NCBI GenBank assembly: GCA_022496185.1 | Contig: WTXG01000191.1 | Span: 1 to 64,000 of the forward strand | DNA length: 64,000 nt | Direction of reading: 5' to 3' | From: Multifurca ochricompacta | Lineage: Eukaryota > Basidiomycota > Agaricomycetes > Russulales > Russulaceae | In this document: positions 33,221 through 43,920 of the stretch, piece by piece | How positions within the stretch are numbered: position 1 is the first letter of the stretch | How the letters are laid out: every line of letters starts with the position of its first letter | Made by a program: the position numbers and the translations under genes | Notes under the pieces: model-generated | Seen by the model: the letters and a program-made list of their open reading frames with translations, nothing else | Told to the model about the DNA's origin: nothing | Databases searched by the model: none

Positions 33221-34009
33221 GTAGGGAAAAGAAATAAAAAACTCCTTTGCATCGTGGCTAGTATTACTGACTGGGCTATCAACCTGGCGTCCCAACACAG
33301 AAGAAGTCAGTCCAACTCCCCCCAAGACAGAAGAAGAAACCCTAGAAGACGTAGCAGTAACGACACACCTGCCACACCTGCCCCCCATCGCACCTCCAGA
33401 AGACAAAGAGCACAAACCCACCCTAGCCCGAGTGCACCACCGCCAGAACGACCAATTCCCCCTGCTCCCGAACCCTTCCTTGCTCATCTAAATTACTCCC
33501 CCATCCCACCAACATCCACCCAGCTTGCCTCAACGTCAACACCTTTCCTGAATCTCCCAGTAGTAGAATCTGATCAGTCTCGGTCTCGATCCCCTTCCAT
33601 TGTCCATCAAGTCAACCACATCTATCCTGCCACAGATATCTTCGTCTCCAGGACACTACCCACTCGAAACCCCAGTGAGCTACGGGAATTCCATCTTCAT
33701 TGTTCTGCTCAGCTTGCAACTCAAAGAGTCAATCACCTTGACGTCTACCATCCCTTGAGTGAAGCTAATCGTATCACCACAGACCCCCTGTACTTTGAAA
33801 ACCTCCTTTGGCGTCTCCGCATTGTCATCTCTGCCCCAGGAATAGTTGAAGAGTATTACTGGATCCATAGAAACATCCGCAACTACCGTCTAGACCGTGC
33901 CGTCCTTCGCCCAGCCTATCAAGTCTACTACGCCTGGAACGCCCAAGGGTGGACTACATACCGCCTTAGTACCGCTCTGAATGACCTCAGAACGACCTCT
34001 TACTGCTGA
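33221..34009 (+). CDS. Gypsy-3 leader ORF C, no ATG
   Basis: About 260 codons are open from after TAA 33218-33220 to TGA 34007-34009. The first third is strongly basic and Pro-rich (RRSQSNSPQDRRRNPRRRSS), the rest globular-looking (EYYWIHRNIRNYRLDRAVLRPAYQVYYAWNAQ). No Met codon is in frame. Its end overlaps the first ATG of the transcript (33981) in another frame, and LNDLR...LTAEEL could be one continuous protein if a base is missing here; then C would be an N-terminal extension of Gag. No known family is recognised. Confidence 0.5.
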   Translation, partial: VGKRNKKLLCIVASITDWAINLASQHRRSQSNSPQDRRRNPRRRSSNDTPATPAPHRTSRRQRAQTHPSPSAPPPERPIPPAPEPFLAHLNYSPIPPTSTQLASTSTPFLNLPVVESDQSRSRSPSIVHQVNHIYPATDIFVSRTLPTRNPSELREFHLHCSAQLATQRVNHLDVYHPLSEANRITTDPLYFENLLWRLRIVISAPGIVEEYYWIHRNIRNYRLDRAVLRPAYQVYYAWNAQGWTTYRLSTALNDLRTTSYC

Positions 34010-35435
34010 AGAATTAGCTCAAGTCCCCTTTGGCTTTACCCACCCTATCTTTGACTACGACGACCGTGCTTTTGTTGCTACCTGGAAAGGAGACAACTAC
34101 TACACTCAGACTCTTGGACACGACTGGAAACGCCTTCGGGACAGTCGCCTCCTTCCTGTAAACGAATATCTCAGTAACTTCCCTAACATCAACCTCATCA
34201 GCAACCTTGACCCCCACACATTCTACGGAACATATAACGGAAAGGAAGTCCATTGGTCTGACACCCATACAGCGTGGGTCTATCTTAATAACCACCGTGT
34301 CCAATTCCCAGTTGCTTCTATCACCTCAGACGAAGAAGAAGTATCTCAGTCCCTTGAAGCTGTAGAGCAATCCCTTCGTGCTATCACCCTCAGAACCCCC
34401 CCTACTCTCCCATCCATATCCCTTGCCTCCACAACTACTGCTATTGCTTCACACCCTCCAAAGACACCAACGCCTTTGAATATCATGAGTACTGCTGCCG
34501 CCTCTATGGAAGATCCTGGGATCACCCCCAGAATCTTTCGATGGTCAAGCTTCTAAAGCAGAACGTTTCTGGTCCCAACTAGCCAACTACTACTACCTGA
34601 ATGAGGGTGCCTTCACTGATGAAGCAGACGAGTCTCTGCAGCCCTCACCCACTTTAAACTTGATACACCAGCAGGCGAATGGGCCAGAGACCGCACCAAC
34701 ACTGCATTACAAGCCAACCCCCCTTCCTTTGGGACTTGGGACCACTTCAGAATTGACTTTGAAAAACAGTTCATTCCAGTAGAGAGTCGCCTCCTGTCCA
34801 CCAAAGCCATGTATGAAATTCGCCAAGGCACTCGCCCCTTCAATGACTGGTACCAAGAATGGTCCACCCATGCTACTCGTGCTACAGTGAGAAAACACCA
34901 AGATCTATGCCTTCCGAAGCATGATCAACCAAGGTCTAGGACAGAAGCTCCTTGGACTATCCCCCCAGCCCACCACACTCGTGATCTTGTCACTAAGGCC
35001 AGAGAATTTGATGCAGCATGGCAGCTTTATGGCAAGACCACCAAGCCTCGGCCTCTCCATCTGCGAGTTGGAGAAGCTACCACTGACAACCCAGAAGCCC
35101 AAGTCAACTTTGTTGCCTCTCCCCAGCCCAGAAACCCTAACACCCCTCCACGCACTACCAAGTTAACCCCAGAAGAAAAGAAGTATCGACGAGAAAATAA
35201 GCTTTGCTTCTATTGTGGGAAGCCTAATCACATCGCCAATCAATGCCGCAGCAAGACCAGGGCCATCCAAGGTCAAGGACCTCCTCGCCCTACCCCAGTA
35301 AGAGCCCTGGCATCAGAAGAAGCACCCCCCCAAGCACCACGACCCCCCCCTGACTACCTCTCAGTATCTGCCACCAAGAGCTATGAAGATCCAGTACCAT
35401 ACATGATGGACGAAGACGGACCTTCGGATTTTTAA
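33981..35435 (+). pseudogene. gag: Gypsy-3 gag with long N-terminal domain
   Basis: ATG 33981 is the first ATG after the inferred RNA start. It opens a frame of ~165 residues (MTSERPLTAEELAQ...) leading in frame to MSTAAAS at 34485, where typical gag sequence begins. The capsid-like part (AERFWSQLANYYY, FDKQF-like FEKQFIPVESR) spans about 34550-34890, the CCHC knuckle CFYCGKPNHIANQC is near 35208-35250, and the end is PSDF. One-base indels near 34540 and 34630 break it. The next ATG after 33981 is 34485, so ATG avoidance continues into this domain. Confidence 0.8.
35426..35432 (+). other. Gypsy-3 -1 frameshift heptamer GGATTTT
   Basis: The gag end reads TCG GAT TTT TAA, and the -1 frame opens into pol. 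The heptamer is the same as in the distant Gypsy-1/2/4/5 family although flanking codons differ. Confidence 0.65.
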
Positions 35436-38400
35436 CACGTCCTACAGCTGCACTGTCTGTGAGGACTTCTTGTAACCCCAGTGTTCCTTGTACGAGCCGC
35501 TCTGCGGTCCTAGATAACCTTGGTTTTGAGCATGTATCCTTGTTAGTGACTAGAAATGCTAGATCACCTTCTATTGTGCTCAAAGCAGAACTCATTGGAC
35601 GAAACACTAGGAAGAAAATCAGTGCGCGTGCCCTAATAGATAGTGGGGCAGAAGGATTAATAATCCACCAAGACTATGCCAAAGCACATCACCTAACCTT
35701 GAGCACCCTTGCCAAGCCTCTCCGCGTCAAAAATGTGGATGGAACTAGTAACGCTAATGGAGCCATTTACTACACCACAACCCAAATCCTACGACTACCC
35801 CTCCAAGACCAATACCATGAAGAACTTGCAGAGTTCTATGTTACTAAATAGGGGACCATGACATTATCTTAGGAACTGACTGGCTACGTTGCCACAACCC
35901 AGAAGTAAACTGGAAAGATGACACCCTGACCTTAAAACATTGCCCCACATCCTGCACCCTTACCATGACCCCTCTGACCTTTGCTTCAACACACCCCTCT
36001 TGCCCTGCCCTAGCTACAATCACAGTACAACCCCTGATGGACCAGACACTCATAGCAGCAGCAGAAACCTTTGCAGCCCTAATCACAGATCTCCCCATGA
36101 TTACCCCAGAAGAAGTACCTCCCAAATTCATTGTCCATATCCGTGCCAAAACCACCATGTCCACTCAGATTGCTGCAGATCAAGTAAAGACCCCTACGTC
36201 CTTAGACGACCAACTCCCTCCTGAATACCTCGCATACCGATCTGTCTTTGAAGAGAAAGCCTCTCAACGTTTGCCACAGCACCAGCCATGGGACCATGCC
36301 ATAGAACTCAAACCAGATGCCAAAGTGCGTGACTGCGGCATCTACAAGCTCACCCCTGAAGAACAGAAAGCCCTGGACGTTTTCTTAAATGACCACCTGG
36401 CCAAGGGATATATCAGAGAATCTAAGTCCCCCATCGCTAGCCCTTCTTCTTTGTAAAAAAGAAGGATGGAAAACTACGTCCTGTCCAAGATTATCGAGCC
36501 TTGAATGAAATCACAGTAAAGAATGCTTACCCCCTACCCTTGATCCCAGAACTCATTGACAAACTTCACCATGCTCGCTACTTCACCAAGTTTGATATCC
36601 GCTGGGGATATAACAATATCCGTATCAAAGAAGGAGATGAATGGAAAGCTGCCTTTAAAACCAACCGAGGTCTCTTTGAACCCCTTGTCATGTTCTTTGG
36701 ACTCTGTAACTCCCCTGCCACATTCCAAGCCTTCATGAATAGAGCCTTCGAAGATCTCCTTGCCACCGACCATGTTGTCATCTATATGGACGACATTTAA
36801 TATTTACAGACACCATGGACCACCACAGAACACTTACTCACCAAGTCCTCCAGCGCCTCCAACAGTTTGACTTGTATCTAAAGCCTGAGAAGTGTACCTT
36901 TGCTCAGACAACCATTGACTATCTTGGCCTAGTCATCACAGCTGGCCGTGTCCAGATGGACCCTGCTAAATTAGAGGGTATTACGAAATGGCCTCCCCCA
37001 CGCACCCTAAAACAACTCCAAGCCTTCCTTGGATTCTGCAACTTCTACCGACGTTTTATCAAAGATTTCTCCCTCATTGCCCGCCCCCTCCATGATCTCA
37101 CCAAGAAAGATACCCCTTTCCTCTGGACTTCTGACCATGACCTTGCCTTTTCCACCCTAAAGAATGCCTTCACCACTGCCCCTGTCCTCGCCCTCCCTGA
37201 CCATACTAAAGCTTTCCGTATCATCACTGATGCCAGTGACTTTGCTATTGGTGCCATCCTTGAACAACCTGATGAACTCAATCGCTACCATCCCCTTGCC
37301 TTCCTATCCAAGTCCATGCTGGATGCTGAACGCAACTATGACATCCATGACAAAGAACTTCTTGCCATTGTTCGTGCTCTGGACACCTGGAGACACTACC
37401 TTGAGGGTGCAGCCCTTCCCTTTGAGGTTGGACTGACCACAACAACCTGACTTACTTCCGCTCCAAGCAGAAGCTCTCCCGCCGCCAAGCACGGTGGGCC
37501 CTTGAACTGTCTCGATACAACTTCACCATTGTTCACAAACCTGGCTCTTTCAACAAATCTGATGCTCTGTCCCGGCGTCCAGACCATAAAGAGGGGATAG
37601 AGCATGACAATGATGAGCGCATACTCCTGGACTCTAAGTTTTTTCGCATTCAGGCCATGAAAACCACAGTCACAACAACTCATGACTCCACTCTACACCA
37701 CAGAATCAAAGACTGCCAAGACCATGACAATGAAGTCACCCAAGCCCTGACCACCATCTTGCACAATGGGCCACGCTCCCTGCCAAAGGACTGGAGGACT
37801 GGAACCTAGAAATGGCCTAATCCTACATAAAGGCCAAGTCTACATCCCCAAGTCCCAAGAACTACGAAGAGACATTGTAAAGTTACATCATGATTCCATT
37901 GCCACAGGACATCCAGGCAGATGGAAGACCTATGAACTAGTATCACGAGAATTTTGGTGGCCAGGAATGTCCTCCTTTGTCAAAGAATATGTGGACGGAT
38001 GTGCCACCTGCCAAGAAACCAAAGTTCGACCTCGACTACCCATCCCTTTGCAACCCAATCAAGTTCCAACTCGAGTATGGGGAACAATCACCATGGACTT
38101 CATCACAGACTTACCCCTATCTCAGTCATACGACTCCCTATTTGTGGTGGTGGACCGGTTCAGTAAAGCCACCATCATTGTTCCTTGCACCAAAGATATC
38201 ACTGCCCAGAAACCTCCAAACTATTCCTTGAACATGTATGGAGACGCACTGGCCTCCCAGACCAAGTCATCTCTGATCGAGGCCCCCAGTTTGCATCCAA
38301 AGTCATGAAGGAAATGTGGAGCAAGCTAGGAGTACAATCATCCTTGAGCACTGCCTATCACCCCCAGACTGATGGAGAGACTGAACGGGTCAACCAAGAA

Positions 38401-39149
38401 CTAGAACAATACCTCCGTGTCTTTTGCAACTTCCAACAAGATGACTGGGCAGAACTGATCCCCTTTATGGAGTTCGCCCACAATGCTAGAACTCACAGTG
38501 CTACTAAAAGATCTCCCTTTGAAATCTGGTATGGCTTCCAACCAGAGTTTATTCCCCCACTCCATTTTGCCACCCCTATCCTGTCAGTTGAAGAAAGACT
38601 CCGCACCCTAGAAACTATCCGTAGTGAAGTAGCTGCTGCCCTCCAGGTGGCTGCAGAACTCATGAAACAGTCGAGACCAGATGGACCCCTCCATGCTTTC
38701 AAAACAGGGGAGCTGGTTTGGTTGGAAGGGACAAATATACGCACCACTCACCCCAAAGCCAAACTCAGCCCCCGACGTCATGGTCCTTTTAAAGTCATAC
38801 ATTCTGGCCCTGTTAACTGCAAGCTTGAACTCCCTAAGTCATGGCGCATCCACCCAGTCTTTCACAACTCTCTCCTGTCCCATTACAAAGAAACCCCAGT
38901 CCATGGACCCAACTTCACTCGACCACCACCAGAACTTGTGAATGGGGAAGAAGACCATTATGAGATAGAGACCATCTTACAGTCTGCTCACACCCCTAAC
39001 AGAAAGGGCATCCGTTACCTTGTCAAATGGAAGGGCTACCCTGCCTCAGAAACTCGTGGGTCCCCTTCACTGAAATGAAGAATGCCATGACCCTGCTTCG
39101 GGACTTCCATCATCGACACCCCACCCTGCCTAGACCCCCACACCTCTGA
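35431..39149 (+). pseudogene. pol: Gypsy-3 pol, with chromodomain, frameshifted
   Basis: Protease DSGAEG near 35641, reverse transcriptase YMDD at 36783-36794, RNase H near 37205-37600, integrase HHCC near 37880-38020, DDE core (MDFITDLP, ISDRGPQF, DGETERVNQELEQ) and chromodomain (~38955-39065, YLVKWKGYP). Breaks near 35850, 36450, 36797, 37425, 37760, 38250 and 39050 are single-base, mostly losses in short runs such as ATTTAA for ATTTTAA. No substitution stop is evident, so this copy may be intact in reality. Confidence 0.88.
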
Positions 39150-39153
39150 CAAA

Positions 39154-39190
39154 CTTGCTGTGGCACAGCAAGGCCCTAAAGAGGGGATAG
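39154..39190 (+). other. Gypsy-3 3' hairpin and polypurine tract
   Basis: CTTGCTGTGGCACAGCAAG (39154-39172) is a perfect 9-bp inverted repeat, followed by AAAGAGGGGATAG abutting the LTR. The position matches the hairpins of the other gypsy elements, but the sequence is unrelated. Confidence 0.6.
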
Positions 39191-39757
39191 TGTCATGAAC
39201 TGACACCCTAGAAAACCTCCTGACCCCCAGAAATCCTCAGACGCTCCCAGAGACCTTGTAAAACCCTCAGAACGAAGATAACCCTAGATTAAGACCAGAG
39301 AAGGCCGGTCCGGACCAGGCCGGACTCCTGCCAAATTGAGACCTGTGGGAAGAGTACTAACAGAACCCCACAATGCCTAAACAGCAGTCCACAAACTGTG
39401 GACTGCGGACTGCGGATTTCTAAGCCCAAAAGTGGGGCTATTCTCATTGGTGGATCAGTAGGGAGTTAAAGCGAAGTTAACCTCCCCTAAAGTGGTGCAC
39501 AGACCAAAGTCCCGGTTGTAATTACGTATATAAACCCTTTGGGAATAGAATGGACAGCTCCAGACTGTCCACTTGTGATCCGGTTCCTGATTACCTAGGA
39601 GATTAGCCCCACCTGTGGAAGGCTTCTCATCCCTTGCCCTTGAGCTGTTCGCTTCGTCTCTTGCACTTTCACCCTCACTCTCACCCTTTGCCCACTTCCA
39701 AATCCCTTCCCCTCGCATACAACCCACTGTCCAGGCAGTCGACAGTGAGTTGTAACA
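39191..39757 (+). repeat. Gypsy-3 3' LTR (567 bp)
   Basis: Same ends as the 5' LTR. All differences that I see are small deletions relative to the 5' copy (for example AAGGCCGG for AAGAGCCGG); there are no clear substitutions. Confidence 0.92.
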
Positions 39758-39762
39758 TGATG

Positions 39763-40491
39763 TACATGGAGTGGAATAGAGTGGAGGAAGTCCTCATGGG
39801 AGTTCTGGTGATGGTCACATCACCGGAAACATACTCCCAGATTGCCTCAGACAGAACTTACCCTTCTGTCAATGCCAAGTATGAGTGTCTGGAATCGCTC
39901 TACGGCTCAGTAGGTAGCATGGCCACCTACAACTTGTGGTGTTCTGTGTCCTCCTTCTGCTTGGAGGAGGGCAAGCAATTCAGACCCCAGTTGCAGTGTG
40001 TGTTGGATGTGAGGAGCACTCTCAAAGAGAATGGGATGGAGATCTCTGATCTCCAGATGAGCTTTATTTTGCTCCAATCCCTACCTCCATCCTACAATGC
40101 CATAGCTGGCTCCATCCTGGCATCAGGTCCTCCTGACCGCCTTTCCCCTCAGGACCTTGTACAAAGGTTCCTAAATGAGGAAAGCCAACTAGCTGGCCCT
40201 GCAGGAAGTGGTGTTGGGGCTGCCCTTAACAAGGCAGCCCATGTCAACAAAAACAAAAACAAAAAACAAGTATCTTTCACACCACAACCTGCAGGTGCAT
40301 CATCGTCCAATGATGTCACCTGCTTCTATTGCCAGAAGCCGGGCCACAAGGCTAATGAATGTTGGCAAAGGAAACAGGACAGAGCCAATGCTGATGCAGG
40401 CAAAAAGGGCAACAAGAGGAAGGGGCAAGGCCCCAGTGTACAAAATAACTCCACACAAGTAGCTACCATAGTTAATGGTAGTGGCAGAATA
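39763..40491 (+). pseudogene. gag-pol: Copia-B gag, C-terminal piece
   Basis: The frame continues from SELM with YMEWNRVEEVLMGV and stays open through the CCHC knuckle CFYCQKPGHKANEC (~40322-40363) to the Gypsy-4 junction (GSGRI), where GAATA is duplicated at 40487-40491 and 49887-49891. Removing Gypsy-4 keeps gag and pol in one frame. Confidence 0.9.
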
Positions 40492-41079
40492 TGTTACGAA
40501 CAGGGCCCAGCAGCCCTATTTTCTTCACTCTCCCCAACCGGGACCCCACTCATCCACCAACCCTTCACTTCCTCATTACATCTCCCTCCTGGGACCCCTC
40601 ACATGCATTGCTTCCATCCCCGTGACTGTTGTTTGGACTTGTGTACCCACCGCTTGTCTATGCTTGTCTTTTCTTATCTTTTATCTTCTTATCTTTACGA
40701 CCGGACATTTACTTAATCCCCTATCAGAAGCCAGGCTTTACACCATCCGCTTTTGTATCTTTGGGCCCACATGACTCCGATATCCTTATCTATAGACGCC
40801 CGTCCATTTACATATATAAGTCCGTCTTAGCTATGCTGTAGACCTTAGACTCGACTTATTGAATACATCGGTGTTCGTCTTTCGGACTTCCCCTTGCAAT
40901 CTCTGACTTGCCTGTCTCAGTGCTTTCGGCACTCTCCGCTCAACATTGTCTTAGGGTACAGCCCCTCCGACTTTGACTTGTCCCCTTAAACTCCAAAAGG
41001 TCCTATTGACCTCTTATCTGAAACCCTTGAACAACGCTGTCGCACAAGTTGTGCAGAACGTCCCACACCGGATGTAACA
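40492..41079 (+). repeat. Gypsy-4 5' LTR (588 bp)
   Basis: It starts TGTTACGAACAGG and ends GATGTAACA. TATATAAG at 40813-40820 and AGACTCGACTT at 40847-40857 are 34 bp apart. Differences from the 3' LTR are CpG transitions such as TTACATCTCC versus TTACGTCTCC. Confidence 0.92.
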
Positions 41080-41081
41080 TC

Positions 41082-41092
41082 AAGTCGAGTCT
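41082..41092 (+). other. Gypsy-4 self-priming site
   Basis: AAGTCGAGTCT starts 2 nt after the LTR and is perfectly complementary to AGACTCGACTT at 40847-40857, the inferred RNA 5' end. Confidence 0.75.
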
Positions 41093-42104
41093 CTCACAGT
41101 GGCTTCCAGCCGCAGTCAGACCCTCTTCCGAGAAGAACTCATCGAGCGCAGAGACGAGAATAATCTTTCACAGCAAGTACTTGGCTCTGCTGCCTGGAAA
41201 GACTTTGAAACCGAGTTTGGATACTATGTCTATCACGACGGAAGATACCAACCAGTAGAATACAACGACGAGAAAAGAGTTTGGTATTGTATCCAATACT
41301 CAGACAGTCGAAACTCTTGGGTCACGACCAGACCTGCCCCACCCAAATTTGGACTAGGCCCGTGGAGAGAAAACCCTCCGGCCATTGTCACAGACTCCGA
41401 ACCTGAGGAGTACGTAGAAGAACCTAGTGAAGAAGAAGCACTGGCATTAGCAGCGACTACGTTTCCGGTTGCACCCGCAGTTGTCATGTTCAGAGCCCCT
41501 GCTTTGACAACTCCCCAGAGATCAATACAGTCTACAGAAACCATCACCCTATCTCACCCACCCATGTCTACCATTGCCGCCCAACTTCCAGACCCTGCCC
41601 CACCAGCCTCTACAGCACCCCCACCAAACATTCCTCCCCCATCGGGACGGCTGTCGGGAGTATTACCCCAGACATTCACAGGAGACTGCTCGCAGAGCAA
41701 GAAGTTCATGTTGGAGTTCACGACTTTCAAGAACTTCAACCATGATGTCCCACAGATTGTCAACCCGTTCCAACGTGCCAATCTGTTCCTCTCCTTAATC
41801 CGAGGGGACGTGGTAGACGATTGGACCATGGAGCAACTGGAGTGGTTAAATGAGCAAGTTGAAAGCGGGCGTCGTACCACAAGTGAAGGCCTTTGGGAGA
41901 CCATCGCCAAAAGGTTCAAAGATGCCTTCACAGACGGGCAAGCCAAGCAGAAGGCAGCCCGAGAATTGAAATCCCTCAGAATGGAAAAGGGGGAATTAGA
42001 TGCATACGTCGCCAAGTTCAGAAGTCTGGCCAATAGAGCCGGCTACGACACAGATGAGGAGGCCACACTAGACCTCTTCTTGCAAGGACTGCCCAACCCC
42101 TTAG

Positions 42105-43412
42105 TGTAACGCTCAGCGGGGCGTTGCTGTGCGACGTGCACCGGTCGGCGCGAGTCCACTGTTACTGGTCCGGCACTAGTCAGCCACATCCGCGGCACCC
42201 GACACTGTGGGTCCGGGATCTACAACAAGCCTGGCTCAACAGGGCCAGGCTCTTAGCTTCAGGGTGGATAGGAAGTTGTGCTATAACCAAGCACAGAGAA
42301 AGACGGGAAGAGTCAGCCAAAGGGAGCTAATCCCCTTAGGCTGTTGAGTGGAATCAGGCTCAGCTGCAGTGCCAGAAGCACGTCAAACAGACTGAAGCTC
42401 AAGGGAGTGAAAAAGAGGGGTCAAAGGGGAGGGCACACACCCATTGCCAGAGGCAATGGGGGTCCCTGTAGGAATCTCAAAGGCGCAAAAGGAGGGAAAA
42501 GGCTCTGATGTATTCTGGGGTCTAAGATCTCTAGGCTGAAGGCCCAAGAGGTCAAATCTGGGGTCGTACAAACTGTCTACAGGGTCTTATATACTGTATG
42601 GGGTCTAGTCTGTAGCTAATCAGAGACAGGGTCAGAGTCCTTATCATCCAATAGATAAGAGGTCAAATATAGTCCATGATAAGGATAAGCCTTATCAGAA
42701 GCATAGTCATGTGGGACGGCCCCACAGGAGTCATATCAGTGTGGGAGGATTCCCACCAGGGTCAGGGACAAATGGGGAATGACAGGTCCCATCAGAGTCA
42801 GATCAGTGTGGGAATACTCCCACAGGAGTCAGAGGAGAGGGTCGAGTGACTGATAGGTCAGATGATCTAAGGGGTCATGATCAAGGTCCAAGGTCACATG
42901 GTCAAAGGGGTCACGTGGTCTGAGGTCATGTGGTCAAGGGTCACATGACAGGTCATGGCTTTGAGTCCATGTCATGTGCCTACAGGTCACGTGGTCTGGA
43001 GGGGTAAGTACAAGCCAAAGTCGTCTTGTGTTCAGAGTCAGGTTTGGCAGGGACAGTGTCAGGGATCCCATGGGTGTCAGCCACAGGGACAGGGTATGGA
43101 TGCTGGCCAAGACAGAGGCCAACTATCAGGGGAAGAGGGAATGCAGCTGTCAGCACAGTAGCTGAACTAGTAGTGAGTCCAGTGCAGGTGTCAAGGGTAA
43201 GGGGGTCCTGGGCTTACAAGCCACAGGCATCAGGTGGGGTCCCAAGGCGGCAAGCCAAGGGCATCAGGTCAAGGGTCCTAGGCGCAAGGCCATAGGCATC
43301 TGGGTTCTGGGGCCAAAGTGGTCAAGAGATGATGGAGTAGGAGAATGGACAGTCAAGTGTGGGAACAGGGGAGGCGCAGTGTGAAGGTCAGGAAAAGAGT
43401 AGGTTTGTAACA
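42105..43412 (-). mobile_element. Solo LTR of the large-LTR family, copy 2 (1308 bp)
   Basis: It is the reverse complement of the family at 21592-22892, flanked by CTTAG at 42100-42104 and 43413-43417. Excision restores gag (PNPLVKNIIQFHHP). Confidence 0.93.
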
Positions 43413-43913
43413 CTTAGTCAAAAACATCATACAGTTCCATCATCCCCACGATTGGGATACTTGGGTAGATGCTGCCCGATGGCAGCAACAAGACTATTTG
43501 GACTTCCAAACACGATTTGGAGTCGATACCAAGAAGGGAAAGACCCGAGACCAGTGGAAGGCCGCTTTTGGAGTAAAACCTGCCCATCATGCCCAGCGGG
43601 ATCCAAATGCTATGGATACCTCTGCAGATCGAGCCCGAGCTCGGGCAGCACTCACAGAAGATGAGTGGCAGGCATTAATGAAGGAAGGGTGATGCTTTCG
43701 CTGCAGAGCATTAGGACACATGTCTTGAGATTGTCCCAAGAGAGGAGTACGTGCCACTGCGGCAACTGTCGCACCAGAGAGCCCCGCTCAGAATAACCCG
43801 CCCACTGTGGATAAAAGATCAAAGGAGGAAAAAGCCCAGGATATATGGGCTAATATGATGAAGGAAAGTGAGGAAGTACGCGCCATTTTGGTAGAAAAAG
43901 CTTTTGCGAAAAA

Positions 43914-43920
43914 GGATTTT
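43914..43920 (+). other. Gypsy-4 -1 frameshift heptamer GGATTTT
   Basis: The gag end reads AAG GAT TTT TGT TAG, and the -1 frame opens pol at TTG TTA GGC. Confidence 0.65.

Larger units (their letters stand above)
30491..39757 (+). mobile_element. Gypsy-3: large chromovirus with a 3-kb multi-ORF leader
   Basis: LTRs of 577 and 567 bp, target duplication TGATG, self-priming site, three long ATG-less ORFs, then gag, pol with chromodomain, a hairpin and a purine tract. It is a different family from the other gypsy elements: it has no ORF3 after integrase but about 2.9 kb extra between primer site and gag ATG. The two LTRs differ only by 1-2-nt indels, with the 3' copy always shorter. Confidence 0.95.

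Noticed and set aside
41082..41100. A tRNA 3'-end primer site for the gypsy elements
   Set aside because: The sequence after the LTR does not begin with TGG, and complementarity to the RNA 5' end is a better and covarying explanation.
43359..43664. ORF running across the right edge of the solo LTR into Gypsy-4 gag
   Set aside because: It is an out-of-frame shadow; the real gag frame resumes at the CTTAG duplication.
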